Shown: positions 10,176 through 19,312 of the stretch, piece by piece
How positions within the stretch are numbered: position 1 is the stretch's first letter
Layout: each line of letters starts with the position of its first letter
Source of the DNA: Pseudomonadota bacterium
GTDB taxonomy: Bacteria; Pseudomonadota; Alphaproteobacteria; UBA1280; RI-95
Assembly (NCBI GenBank): GCA_016125375.1
Contig: WGLU01000002.1
Span: 211,227 to 275,226 of the forward strand
Length of the DNA: 64,000 nt
Direction: 5' to 3'
Notes under the pieces: generated by a model
Databases searched by the model: none
Seen by the model: only the letters and a program-made list of their open reading frames with translations
What the model was told of the DNA's origin: nothing
Made by a program: the position numbers and the translations under genes

Positions 10176-10388
10176 TCAGGCTGTTTCGACCACAAAATAA
10201 TCGTTAAATGTGGGGGGCATCCGGAGCACTTTAGCCATCACCTCGGGCGCAACCACAATATCACTCACAGGGCTGCTGCCACTTGGCTGCGGCGTTCCAG
10301 CATCAGCTACCCGCACATCAAACAGATCAGGCAGGTCACTGGCTTGCAACGGGCGGGGCACTTTGATGCCTTTTGTATATGTCGTCAT
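10176..10388 (-). CDS. 70-aa peptide ending MPPTFNDYFVVETA
   Basis: Small ORF with terminator; C-terminus matches neighbouring 58-aa ORF. Confidence 0.65.
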   Translation of the reverse strand: MTTYTKGIKVPRPLQASDLPDLFDVRVADAGTPQPSGSSPVSDIVVAPEVMAKVLRMPPTFNDYFVVETA

Positions 10389-10509
10389 GGTAATTACCCT
10401 GCTTTTGCTTTGTTTTTGCTTATTTTTAGCGGGTTTTGCACAACATAAAGGCAGTTACCATAAAACGCAAGGACAAAAATCTGCCAAAACAGGTGGTTAT
10501 GGCGCTGCG

Positions 10510-11352
10510 TTAAGCCTTTGCCTGTTCCAGCACCATGGCATAGGCCTCGCGTTTGGGGATGCCGTAAACGGTGGCGATATGGTCGCGGATATCTTTGGCG
10601 GAGAGGCCCTTGGCGGCCATATCGGCAATAACAGCCTGCACATCGTCCAGCGTAATGGCGGCGGGCTTGCCGTTGCTACCGGCAACAATCAGGGTGATTT
10701 CGCCCAGTACCTCTGCCCTGTTTGCATAATCGTCGGATAATTGCTGTAAGGTGCCGCGGCTGAACTCCTCATGGGTTTTGGTCAGCTCCCGACATAGGCA
10801 CGCCCCACGCCCCTGCCCCAGCACGGCAGCCATATCGGCCAGTACGTCTACGATACGGCGGGGGGATTCGTAAAAAATCAGGGTTTCCGTCCGCTCGGCC
10901 AGCTTGGCCAGCTCTTTTTGGCGCGCGGCAGATGTTTTGGGCAAAAAGCCGATAAAACTAAATGTCTGGCTGGGCAGGCCGCTGGCCGCAAGCGCTGTTA
11001 CGCTTGCCGACACACCGGGGATGACGTGCAGGTCGTAGCCTTTTTCTACAACAGTTTTGGCCAGCAGGTAGCCCGGGTCACTAACAGCGGGCATACCGGC
11101 GTCTGTAATCACGGCGATGCTTTTACCTTCCGCCAGCCAGTTCAGCAAACCCTCTGCCGCGGCATGTTCGTTATGGGCATGATAGGCAACAAGGCGTTTG
11201 GGGCTGATGCTAAAGTGTGTGAACAGGTGGCGTGCCCTGCGGGTGTCTTCCGCGGCAATCACGTCTACGCTATTGAGAATATCCACGGCGCGGAAGGTCA
11301 TATCCCCGTAATTGCCAATCGGCACGCCGACCAGATACAACGTACCGCTCAT
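10510..11352 (-). CDS. rsmI: 16S rRNA 2'-O-ribose C1402 methyltransferase
   Basis: LYLVGVPIGNYGDMTFRAVDIL...AEDTRRARHLF...TDAGMPAVSDPGYLL...FYESPRR. Confidence 0.93.
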   Translation of the reverse strand: MSGTLYLVGVPIGNYGDMTFRAVDILNSVDVIAAEDTRRARHLFTHFSISPKRLVAYHAHNEHAAAEGLLNWLAEGKSIAVITDAGMPAVSDPGYLLAKTVVEKGYDLHVIPGVSASVTALAASGLPSQTFSFIGFLPKTSAARQKELAKLAERTETLIFYESPRRIVDVLADMAAVLGQGRGACLCRELTKTHEEFSRGTLQQLSDDYANRAEVLGEITLIVAGSNGKPAAITLDDVQAVIADMAAKGLSAKDIRDHIATVYGIPKREAYAMVLEQAKA

Positions 11353-12002
11353 CCGATTTTACCCGTCATATACAAGGTTTCCCGCCCGCTGCGGCGGATA
11401 AGGCGCCCCGCCCATGTGGACGGATGGTCTTTGAGCTCGAGCGCATCCAAAAAGGCGTGGTTGTGGATGGTGATGCCTGCTTTTTCGTAAGCGGGGATGA
11501 GCGTACCTGTAACGTAGGCCTCGTCCACGTCGGGCAGGTTCATGTGCTGGCGCTGTTCCTCGTTCTGGAAGACGTAGAGGTTCAGGTAAAAGCTGAAATC
11601 CGCTCCTTTTTTACCGATAGCGGCCATGCTGCGTATCGCCTCGATATTCGGCTCAACCCATGCATACATCAGGCTGCCCCACGGGAAGTTGACGAACACG
11701 TGGTCGGCGATGCCCGTCATATCCTCCGGCACATCCAGCAGGTTAAAGCACACGAACGCCGCGTTGGCGGCACCGCCGCGGGCGGGTTTTTTGGCAGCCT
11801 TGGCGGAGGACTCCGCCAGCGAGGAGCGGTCGGCGTCCACACCCAGATAAAACACATCCGCCTGCGCGCGGGCATGGCGGTAGACAAACATGCCGTCACC
11901 TGTGCCCAGATCCGCATGAAAAGCGCCATAGGGTGCTGCCAGCTCGCGCAGGGCGCTGCCGCTGATGGGGAAAGATTTTTTGCCGATAATCTGCTCTAAC
12001 AT
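11349..12002 (-). CDS. KamB/NpmA-like class I SAM methyltransferase
   Basis: HADLGTGDGMFVYRHARAQADVFYLGVDADRSSLAESSAKAAKKPA...FVNFPWGSLMYAWV resembles the 16S rRNA A1408 methyltransferase family; start chosen at MLEQIIG. Confidence 0.7.
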   Translation of the reverse strand: MLEQIIGKKSFPISGSALRELAAPYGAFHADLGTGDGMFVYRHARAQADVFYLGVDADRSSLAESSAKAAKKPARGGAANAAFVCFNLLDVPEDMTGIADHVFVNFPWGSLMYAWVEPNIEAIRSMAAIGKKGADFSFYLNLYVFQNEEQRQHMNLPDVDEAYVTGTLIPAYEKAGITIHNHAFLDALELKDHPSTWAGRLIRRSGRETLYMTGKIG

Positions 12003-12133
12003 GCTGGCAATATTAGGCGGAGGCAGCCGCGCGTCAACTCCTTGTTGACAGCCAGTCCCAAAAAACCTAGATAGGACAGTACGTTTACCCTTCATTTTCC
12101 GTTTCCCCACCCCCTGCCCTGAAAGACATTGCC

Positions 12134-12556
12134 ATGTGCATGCTCCGCTACAGTGCCCCCCAAACCTTTACCCGTACCGTAACGCGCAATCCGGCCGACT
12201 ATGCCGCAGAGGTGCTGCCCGGAACTGTGCCGGCCAGCATCGGCTATTACGGCAGCCACCACGTCCGTGTGACGGTGGTTCGTATCAAGAAGCTCCGTCG
12301 ACGTGGCGATACGCTCACCATGGTGCTCCCCAGCGGGTACTTCTCCGATTCCGTGCTCAACACCCGGGCGAAGGACACCCTCTGGTACGAGATCGCCCCC
12401 GGCGAGTTCGCCTTCATCGGCAGCCCTGCCGACGCTGCGGCGCAGCTCAAACGCTGGGGCTTCCGTTTCTCTACGCTTGCACGCCACCTCAAGCGCAAAG
12501 CACCGGCCACCATTCACATGAAAGAGGAAACCAACCCCTTTCCCGGTGATCTTTAA
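12134..12556 (+). CDS. uncharacterised protein
   Basis: 140-aa ORF followed by hairpin GGCCCGCCttccGGCGGGTC and T-run. Confidence 0.5.
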   Translation: MCMLRYSAPQTFTRTVTRNPADYAAEVLPGTVPASIGYYGSHHVRVTVVRIKKLRRRGDTLTMVLPSGYFSDSVLNTRAKDTLWYEIAPGEFAFIGSPADAAAQLKRWGFRFSTLARHLKRKAPATIHMKEETNPFPGDL

Positions 12557-12604
12557 CGCAAACAGGCCCGCCTTCCGGCGGGTCTGTTTTTTATGGGGTA
12601 CTCC

Positions 12605-13996
12605 TTAGCTGTGGAGCGCCCGGCGATCAACGGCCAGAGCGGCTTCTTTAATCGCTTCGGTCATGGTCGGGTGGGCGTGTACACTGCGGGCAATATCTTC
12701 TGCAGAGGCTGCAAACTCCATCCCGACAGCCAGTTCGGCAATCATCTCCGACGCGTTAGCGCCAATGATGTGGGCACCCAGCATCCGGTCGGTTTTGGCA
12801 TCGGAAATAATTTTTACGAAGCCATCCGTGTTGGCAGTAGCAATGGCGCGGCCATTGGCGCGGAAGTGGAACTTGCCGACTTTGTACTCGATGCCTTTAT
12901 CCTGCACCTCGCGCTCGGTCATACCAACGCTCGCCATTTCAGGCCACGTGTAAACAATGCCTGCAATGGCACTGTAGTTGACGTGACCAGCCTGACCAGC
13001 CATCAGCTCCACTGCGGCGACACCTTCTTCTTCACCCTTGTGGGCCAGCATCGGCCCGGGGATGCAGTCGCCCACAGCATAAATGCCGGGAACGGAGGTC
13101 TGGTAATGGGCATCCACATCAATAAAGCCGCGGTTATCCACTTTTACCCCTACCTCGGCAAGGCCCAGTTTAGCGGTATTTGGGCGGCGGCCCACGGCAA
13201 CCAGCACCTTATCGGCCGGGATTTTTTTGCTCTTGCCGTCTTTGCCTTCCAGCTCGACCTCGTAGCCTTTGCCTTTTTTGGCAACGCCTACAATCTTCTG
13301 CTCCAGCTCGAACTTGAGGCCTTGCTTGGTGAAGATTTTCTGAGCCTCCTTGGTAATATCGGCGTCCATGGTACCGGCAATGGCAGGGGCCATATCCACT
13401 AGCGTCACATCGCTGCCCAGACGGCGCCAGACGGAGCCCAGCTCCAGCCCGATAACGCCCGCACCAATGACCACCAGTTTGGCTGGTACGCTTGCAAAAT
13501 CCAGCGCTTCGGTGCTGGTGACAATATCTTTGCCGTCAAACTTGACGTGGGGCAGCTCAACAGGCTCGGACCCCGCAGCAATCAGGATTTTTTTTGCTTT
13601 GTAGGCTGTGCCGTCCACGCTCACGGTATCGGCGGCAGTCAGTTTGCCCCAACCGTTCAGCACGGTAACCTTGTTCTTTTTCATCAGCATGTCCACGCCG
13701 CCGGTCAACTGTTTGACCACCGCGTCCTTGCGGCCAAGCATCTTTTTGAGGTCCAGCTTAACGCCTTTAACCTCGACCCCGTGGTCGGCAAAGTGGTGCA
13801 GGGCTTCTTCGTACTTTTCGGACGAATCCAACAGCGCCTTGGAGGGAATGCAGCCCACGTTCAGGCAGGTGCCGCCAAGGGTTTTGCTCTTTTCGACCAA
13901 TGCCACCTTCATGCCCAGCTGGGCTGCGCGAATGGCGCCCACGTAACCGGCAGGGCCTGCACCAATGACAATCAGATCAAACTCTTGGGCGCTCAT
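12605..13996 (-). CDS. lpdA: dihydrolipoyl dehydrogenase
   Basis: GGTCLNVGCIPSKALL; HAHPTMTEA C-terminus. Confidence 0.96.
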   Translation of the reverse strand: MSAQEFDLIVIGAGPAGYVGAIRAAQLGMKVALVEKSKTLGGTCLNVGCIPSKALLDSSEKYEEALHHFADHGVEVKGVKLDLKKMLGRKDAVVKQLTGGVDMLMKKNKVTVLNGWGKLTAADTVSVDGTAYKAKKILIAAGSEPVELPHVKFDGKDIVTSTEALDFASVPAKLVVIGAGVIGLELGSVWRRLGSDVTLVDMAPAIAGTMDADITKEAQKIFTKQGLKFELEQKIVGVAKKGKGYEVELEGKDGKSKKIPADKVLVAVGRRPNTAKLGLAEVGVKVDNRGFIDVDAHYQTSVPGIYAVGDCIPGPMLAHKGEEEGVAAVELMAGQAGHVNYSAIAGIVYTWPEMASVGMTEREVQDKGIEYKVGKFHFRANGRAIATANTDGFVKIISDAKTDRMLGAHIIGANASEMIAELAVGMEFAASAEDIARSVHAHPTMTEAIKEAALAVDRRALHS

Positions 13997-14169
13997 GGAT
14001 GGAATCTCCGTTCTTAGAAAAAATGTTGCCTCATCTTTTTACGCTGAAACGGAACAAATTTCAAAACATTCCAGCCTTTTCAGGCGCGCATAAATGGTCT
14101 AAACTGCGCCCTGTTTTGTTTTTACCTTGTTTACCTTTTGCCCCTTTCACCCTCACACGGGAGGCCGCC

Positions 14170-14604
14170 ATGCGTCCCCTTTACGAGATGGAAGTCCGTT
14201 TCACCCTGTCCTTCAAGGGTAAGGACCGCCAGAAAGCCCTTCTTTCGATCGTCCCCGAGATTCACAGCCGCCTGATGGCTCTCAAGCAGACCGACGGCAG
14301 CTGGGCGAAGTCCCTCAAGACCGACGTGCCGACCTGCAATCCGCAGGTGAACATGTCGCTGCCCACCCCCACCGACCCGACCGCCACGGATCAGCCGTTC
14401 GAGCTGACCATCAGCGGCACGCTGGTCTACCCCGGCGCCACCGACCACGATGTGCGCTTCGACCACAAGCAGGAGCTGGCGAATTTCGCCGACGCCCTCT
14501 GCGCCGAGCTTGGACTCGAGCCCAAGGGCTTCAGCTTCGAGGCGAAGGTCATGGACCCCATGATCACCTTCCTCTACCTCGACCACACCAAGCAGACCGA
14601 TTAA
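14170..14604 (+). CDS. uncharacterised protein
   Basis: ATG after CGGGAGG SD (MRPLYEMEVRFTLS); followed by terminator. Confidence 0.5.
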   Translation: MRPLYEMEVRFTLSFKGKDRQKALLSIVPEIHSRLMALKQTDGSWAKSLKTDVPTCNPQVNMSLPTPTDPTATDQPFELTISGTLVYPGATDHDVRFDHKQELANFADALCAELGLEPKGFSFEAKVMDPMITFLYLDHTKQTD

Positions 14605-14674
14605 CGACGCAGCCCCTGACCTTTCGGTCAGGGGCTTTTGCCGTTGAGGGACTCGGGGGTATAAGGTCCCCGAC

Positions 14675-15340
14675 TTAAGCAGCCAGCTTGCCTGCGCTAT
14701 AGCCACCTTTGTCGAGGATGCGCCGGATGTATTTGCCTTCAAAGTCACTGTCTACCGAGGCAGTGACAGACGGTCTGGCAACCAGCGCTTTTTGCCAGGC
14801 CGAAACTTTTGGCGTTTTGGCGGTAAAATCTTCCAGCCCATGACGGGCCAGAAGGTGTAACCGCAGCATCAGGGGTGCCCATGCCGCATCGACCAGCATA
14901 AAGGTGTCACCGGCGAAGTACGGGCCCTCGCTCAGGACATCTTCCACGCGGGCAAAACCTTTGTAGAGGGTTTCGCGAGCCGTGTTATAGGCGGCTTCAT
15001 CTGCGGCATTGGTCATTTGATAATGTGCGACCAGCAGGGAGCTGCCAAACTCTATCCACGCGCGGTGCTTGGCGCGCTCCAGCGGTGTTTTAGCGTGGAG
15101 CATGGGGGCATACACCTCGTCCAGATACTCGTTAATCACTGCCGACTCGAACAGTACATCGTTACCGACCTGCAGTACCGGTACTTTGCCGGTGGGGGAG
15201 AGTTTCAGGAACCAATCCGGCTTGTTGGCCAGGTCAATATAGTCAATGTCAAAGTCTACCTTCTTCTCCAGCAGTGTAATGACCGAACGCTGAACAAACG
15301 GGCAAACATCAAAGCTAATCAAACGGGGTTTCTGGCTCAT
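14675..15340 (-). CDS. glutathione S-transferase family protein
   Basis: CPFVQRSVITLLEKKVDFDIDYIDLANKPDWFLKLSPTGKVPVLQ. Confidence 0.9.
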   Translation of the reverse strand: MSQKPRLISFDVCPFVQRSVITLLEKKVDFDIDYIDLANKPDWFLKLSPTGKVPVLQVGNDVLFESAVINEYLDEVYAPMLHAKTPLERAKHRAWIEFGSSLLVAHYQMTNAADEAAYNTARETLYKGFARVEDVLSEGPYFAGDTFMLVDAAWAPLMLRLHLLARHGLEDFTAKTPKVSAWQKALVARPSVTASVDSDFEGKYIRRILDKGGYSAGKLAA

Positions 15341-15487
15341 GGGACGACTCTCCTTTTTTGCATCAGGTGTTCACCCTACGCCTGTTAGACTGTACAGTCT
15401 AGTCAAAAACACTTGTACTTTTCTTCGCCCCCACCCAAACTAGGGCCATTCGCTCTACCGTTTGACCAGCGCACAGGAGCAACCGCC

Positions 15488-16246
15488 ATGCGCCCCAAAA
15501 AACGCGTCATCTTTCTTACAGGCGCGGGGCTTTCCGCCCCGTCCGGCCTGCAAACCTTCCGCGGCAAGGACGGCCTATGGATGGGCCACCGCATCGATGA
15601 GGTCTGCAACGAGCTGACCTACAACAAGAACCGCGACAAGGTTTTCGCCTTCTACAACGCCCGCAGACAAGAGCTGGCGACCGCAGCACCCAACGCTGCC
15701 CATGCCCTGATTGCCGAACTGCAAGCCGACTTTGGCACCAAGGCCGTGCTCAACGTCACCCAGAACGTGGATGACCTGCTGGAGCGCGCCGGCGTGACCG
15801 ACGTGCTGCACGTGCATGGCTTTCTGCCCAGTCTGCAATGTACACGCTGTAACGGCTTCAGTTGGGACATCGGCCACCGCGCCGCCCAGTACGGGGCGGA
15901 CACCTGCCCCAACTGCAACCGTCCCAACGCGGTCAAGCCGAACATCGTGCTGTTTGGCGGCATGGCCCCCAAATACCGGACCATGTACAAACTGTTCTCG
16001 GAGCTGACGGAGGATGACCTTGTCGTCGTCATAGGCACAACGGGAGCGGTTATTCCCGTCAACGACCTGCTGACCGGCGGTGTGGCCTTCTACGGCATGG
16101 GCGCGCGCTGCAAGGCGCTCCTCTGCCTGATGGAGCCCAGCATGTACATCCGGGAAGATTTGTTCGGCACCGTTATCTACGGCTGCTGTGCCGAAAATGC
16201 CTCAGCAATTGGCGCGACAGTTCGCGCCCACCTGAACGGCGATTAG
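15488..16246 (+). CDS. Sir2-family NAD-dependent deacylase
   Basis: FLTGAGLSAPSGLQTFRG; TQNVDDL; HVHGF; CxxC...CxxC zinc site. Confidence 0.9.
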   Translation: MRPKKRVIFLTGAGLSAPSGLQTFRGKDGLWMGHRIDEVCNELTYNKNRDKVFAFYNARRQELATAAPNAAHALIAELQADFGTKAVLNVTQNVDDLLERAGVTDVLHVHGFLPSLQCTRCNGFSWDIGHRAAQYGADTCPNCNRPNAVKPNIVLFGGMAPKYRTMYKLFSELTEDDLVVVIGTTGAVIPVNDLLTGGVAFYGMGARCKALLCLMEPSMYIREDLFGTVIYGCCAENASAIGATVRAHLNGD

Positions 16247-17967
16247 CGACCCAGACCCTCGTGCACATGCGCGGGGGTCTGTTCTATTTGGGCATACGCC
16301 GCCTGACGGCGGGCCATCAACCCCTCAATAATCTCGGCTTCAACCATAGGGCGGTCACCGCCTCTGCTGCAGGCTTCGGCCTCGCGTACCTTAGCACGCA
16401 GGAAGTGCGCCTCGCCCTCCGGCGTGCGGTAGCTGTCATCCAGCTCGCACACAGCTTCAAGATCCATCAGCACTTCTTCTTCCTTGCACATCACGTCCAG
16501 TACATCGAGTTGCATATCAAAATAGTCGCGCTGGTCATCATCCAGACCGTTCAGCGCCATAATGCGCTCCCGGCGATGGTCCAGCAGCATCTTGCGGTCG
16601 GCGGCATTATCCAGATGCGGATATTCCTCCGTCAGGTGCTGCATCAGCGCGCGTTCTTCCAGCTCCATCATAAAGGCTTCCTGCTGGTCGGGGTCCATAT
16701 CCCGCAGCTGCGGGAAGAAAGTCTGGCAGCGGGCAAACTTTTGGTCCGTATCCTCCAGCCTATCCTGAGCCTGATCCGCACGGTCCCTGCACGCGTGCCA
16801 CGCGTCCTTATCCCGCGCCATGGGCAGGGCATTTACCGCCCATTGGGGTAGGTGCTTTTCCACATCATCCAGCAGGTCGCGGGCTTTGTTTGCACCAAAG
16901 GTTGCCTGCCCCATGGCGGCATATTTCATCATGCCGTAATGCTGTTCTTTACTGCGGATATGATCGGCCACATGGCGCACAGCTACATCTGTTAATTCAT
17001 GGATATCAAGGTGTTTTAGACCCTCAACAAAATATTTGTCACGCCCTTTCTCGGCCAGCGCATACAGGGCATCCGCCGTGTCGTGGTCAAAATCGCCTAC
17101 TTCGTCCAGCGCACTCGCACGTGTATCGGCAATCAGACTGATAAATGCCGGATCCCCGCCTTCCTGCAAATGCAGCAGCATGGCGGCACTGTCGACAACA
17201 TTCTCCTCGATGTACTTGCCGTAAGGTGTGGACCACTCATTACCTACCCGCTGGTTTTTCTCATGCTGAGCGGCAGCAACCATTTCCGCGGCCTGACCGC
17301 TAAAGTAATTCGGTGTGTACATATGCTCTGATTTAAGGCGAAAACTGCCATGGAAGCGCTCATGCGCATCCACATAGCGGTGCATGTCCGTCAGTTGGAA
17401 CGGCAGCAGAAAGGGCACATTCTCAGCTTCTGCCATATCGCCGTAGGCGAAGCTGGCCACAATCTCCTGACGGGTCATCATCGGGTCGTAACTATTGATG
17501 ACACCACCAATGATAGGTGTCCGTTTGGCATTGGCCTGCATGGCGCTTACCAGCGACGCAAAGTCCTGCCGAACGGGCATCTGCGCGTCCGGATCCAGAT
17601 TCACGCCCGGACGCAGACTGCCATCGACATTACTGTAATAGGCAAAACCAACGCGCCTTTGCAAATCTTGCTCGTAGTGTTTGACTGAATCAGGTTTCAG
17701 AACGGCTCCTGCACCCGAACGGGCCAGAAAGTCGCCTACATCTGCCTTGAGGCGTTTACTGTCCAGCGCCATGGCGGCACGGTTAACGTGATCCAACGGG
17801 TGAAAAACAAAGAAACGGAGCCCCTTGTGAGCGGCAAAGGCCTCTTCATTGCGCTGGCGCCAGCCTGCCTGCCCCGTCAGGTGGGGCACATGTGCCTCCA
17901 TGCTTTGCACGGCCGCACGCGGCGCCAAATACGCCAAATCCACAGTGTACTGCTGCTGTTGTGACAT
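16243..17967 (-). CDS. large uncharacterised protein
   Basis: 574-aa ORF; no family recognised. Confidence 0.6.
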   Translation of the reverse strand: MSQQQQYTVDLAYLAPRAAVQSMEAHVPHLTGQAGWRQRNEEAFAAHKGLRFFVFHPLDHVNRAAMALDSKRLKADVGDFLARSGAGAVLKPDSVKHYEQDLQRRVGFAYYSNVDGSLRPGVNLDPDAQMPVRQDFASLVSAMQANAKRTPIIGGVINSYDPMMTRQEIVASFAYGDMAEAENVPFLLPFQLTDMHRYVDAHERFHGSFRLKSEHMYTPNYFSGQAAEMVAAAQHEKNQRVGNEWSTPYGKYIEENVVDSAAMLLHLQEGGDPAFISLIADTRASALDEVGDFDHDTADALYALAEKGRDKYFVEGLKHLDIHELTDVAVRHVADHIRSKEQHYGMMKYAAMGQATFGANKARDLLDDVEKHLPQWAVNALPMARDKDAWHACRDRADQAQDRLEDTDQKFARCQTFFPQLRDMDPDQQEAFMMELEERALMQHLTEEYPHLDNAADRKMLLDHRRERIMALNGLDDDQRDYFDMQLDVLDVMCKEEEVLMDLEAVCELDDSYRTPEGEAHFLRAKVREAEACSRGGDRPMVEAEIIEGLMARRQAAYAQIEQTPAHVHEGLGR

Positions 17968-18045
17968 CCGCCTTGGTAACCCTTCTCGTTCTCTGCTTTT
18001 TTATGGAGGCGGCCACAAACAAAAGCTGACAGTTACATAATAAAA

Positions 18046-18070
18046 AAACCCCGCCTCGCGGCGGGGTTTT
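18046..18070 (-). terminator. Rho-independent terminator after odhB
   Basis: AAACCCCGCC tcgc GGCGGGGTTTT; A/T runs on both sides. Confidence 0.8.
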
Positions 18071-18085
18071 ATGGCAATTACTGAC

Positions 18086-19297
18086 TTATACATTCAGCAT
18101 CAGACGGGCAGGGTCTTGCAACGCTTCCTTGATTTTTACCAGGAAGGTGACAGCCTCGCGGCCATCGACGATACGGTGATCGTAGCTCAGCGCCAGATAC
18201 ATCATCGGGCGGACCTTGATTTCGCCATTGATGACCATGGGACGCTCCATGATGGCGTGCATGCCCAGAATCCCAACCTGAGGACTGTTCAGAATCGGGG
18301 TAGACATCATCGACCCGAACACACCACCGTTGGTGATGGTGAACGACCCGCCGGACATATCTTCCGGCATCAGTTTGTTACCCTTGGCTTTGGCGGCATA
18401 GTCGGCAATCGACTGTTCGATACCGGCAAAGGTCAACTTGTCGGCGTCACGGATAACAGGCACAACCAGACCACGCGGGGCGGACACCGCAATACCGATG
18501 TCATAGTAATGTTTGTAGATGATTTCCTCGCCGTTAATCTCGGCATTCAGGGCCGGGATTTCTTTCAGCGCTTCAACCACAGCTTTGGTGAAGAAGGACA
18601 TGAAGCCCAGACCAACACCATGCTTTTCCTTAAACATGTCTTTGTATTGTTTACGCAGGGCCATAACTTCGGTCAGGTCCACCTCGTTAAAAGTGGTCAG
18701 CATGGCGGCGGTGTTTTGTGCTTCTTTCAGGCGGCGGGCAATGGTTTTGCGCAGCGCGGTCATGGGTACACGCTCTTCGCGCTCACCGGCAGCGCGGGGC
18801 TTGGCCGGGGCCTGTACAGGAGCCGCAGCAGGTGCGGCAGCAGGCTTGGCGCCACCTTCCATGTGGGCAATCACGTCACCTTTGGTCAGGCGACCATCGC
18901 GGCCGGTACCGGCAACGTCGGCAGGGTTGATGTTATTCTCGGACACCATTTTACGTACCGACGGTGCCAGGCCGTCAGCAGCGGCAGCTTTGGCGGCAGG
19001 CGCAGCGGCAGCAGTTTTTTCCACTTTCGCACCGTCAGCTTTGGCAGCGCCGGCAGCAGCAGCGTCATCAATTTCGCCCATCAGGTCGCCAACCGATACA
19101 GTCGCACCTGTCGCTGCAACGATTTTCACCAGTTTGCCGGCTTTAGGCGCAACAACCTCAAGGTTCACCTTGTCGGTTTCCAGCTCGGCCAACAGCTCGT
19201 CGGCTTCTACAAAATCGCCTTCTTTCTTTTTCCAACCGGCAACAGTGGCCTCGGTAATGCTTTCGCCCATGGCGGGAACGTTAATTTGTACAGTCAT
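18086..19297 (-). CDS. sucB: 2-oxoglutarate dehydrogenase E2 (dihydrolipoyl succinyltransferase)
   Basis: Lipoyl domain ETDKVNLEV; catalytic [13 protein letters not shown]. Confidence 0.95.
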   Translation of the reverse strand: MTVQINVPAMGESITEATVAGWKKKEGDFVEADELLAELETDKVNLEVVAPKAGKLVKIVAATGATVSVGDLMGEIDDAAAAGAAKADGAKVEKTAAAAPAAKAAAADGLAPSVRKMVSENNINPADVAGTGRDGRLTKGDVIAHMEGGAKPAAAPAAAPVQAPAKPRAAGEREERVPMTALRKTIARRLKEAQNTAAMLTTFNEVDLTEVMALRKQYKDMFKEKHGVGLGFMSFFTKAVVEALKEIPALNAEINGEEIIYKHYYDIGIAVSAPRGLVVPVIRDADKLTFAGIEQSIADYAAKAKGNKLMPEDMSGGSFTITNGGVFGSMMSTPILNSPQVGILGMHAIMERPMVINGEIKVRPMMYLALSYDHRIVDGREAVTFLVKIKEALQDPARLMLNV

Positions 19298-19312
19298 GAC
19301 ACGACTCCTCGG

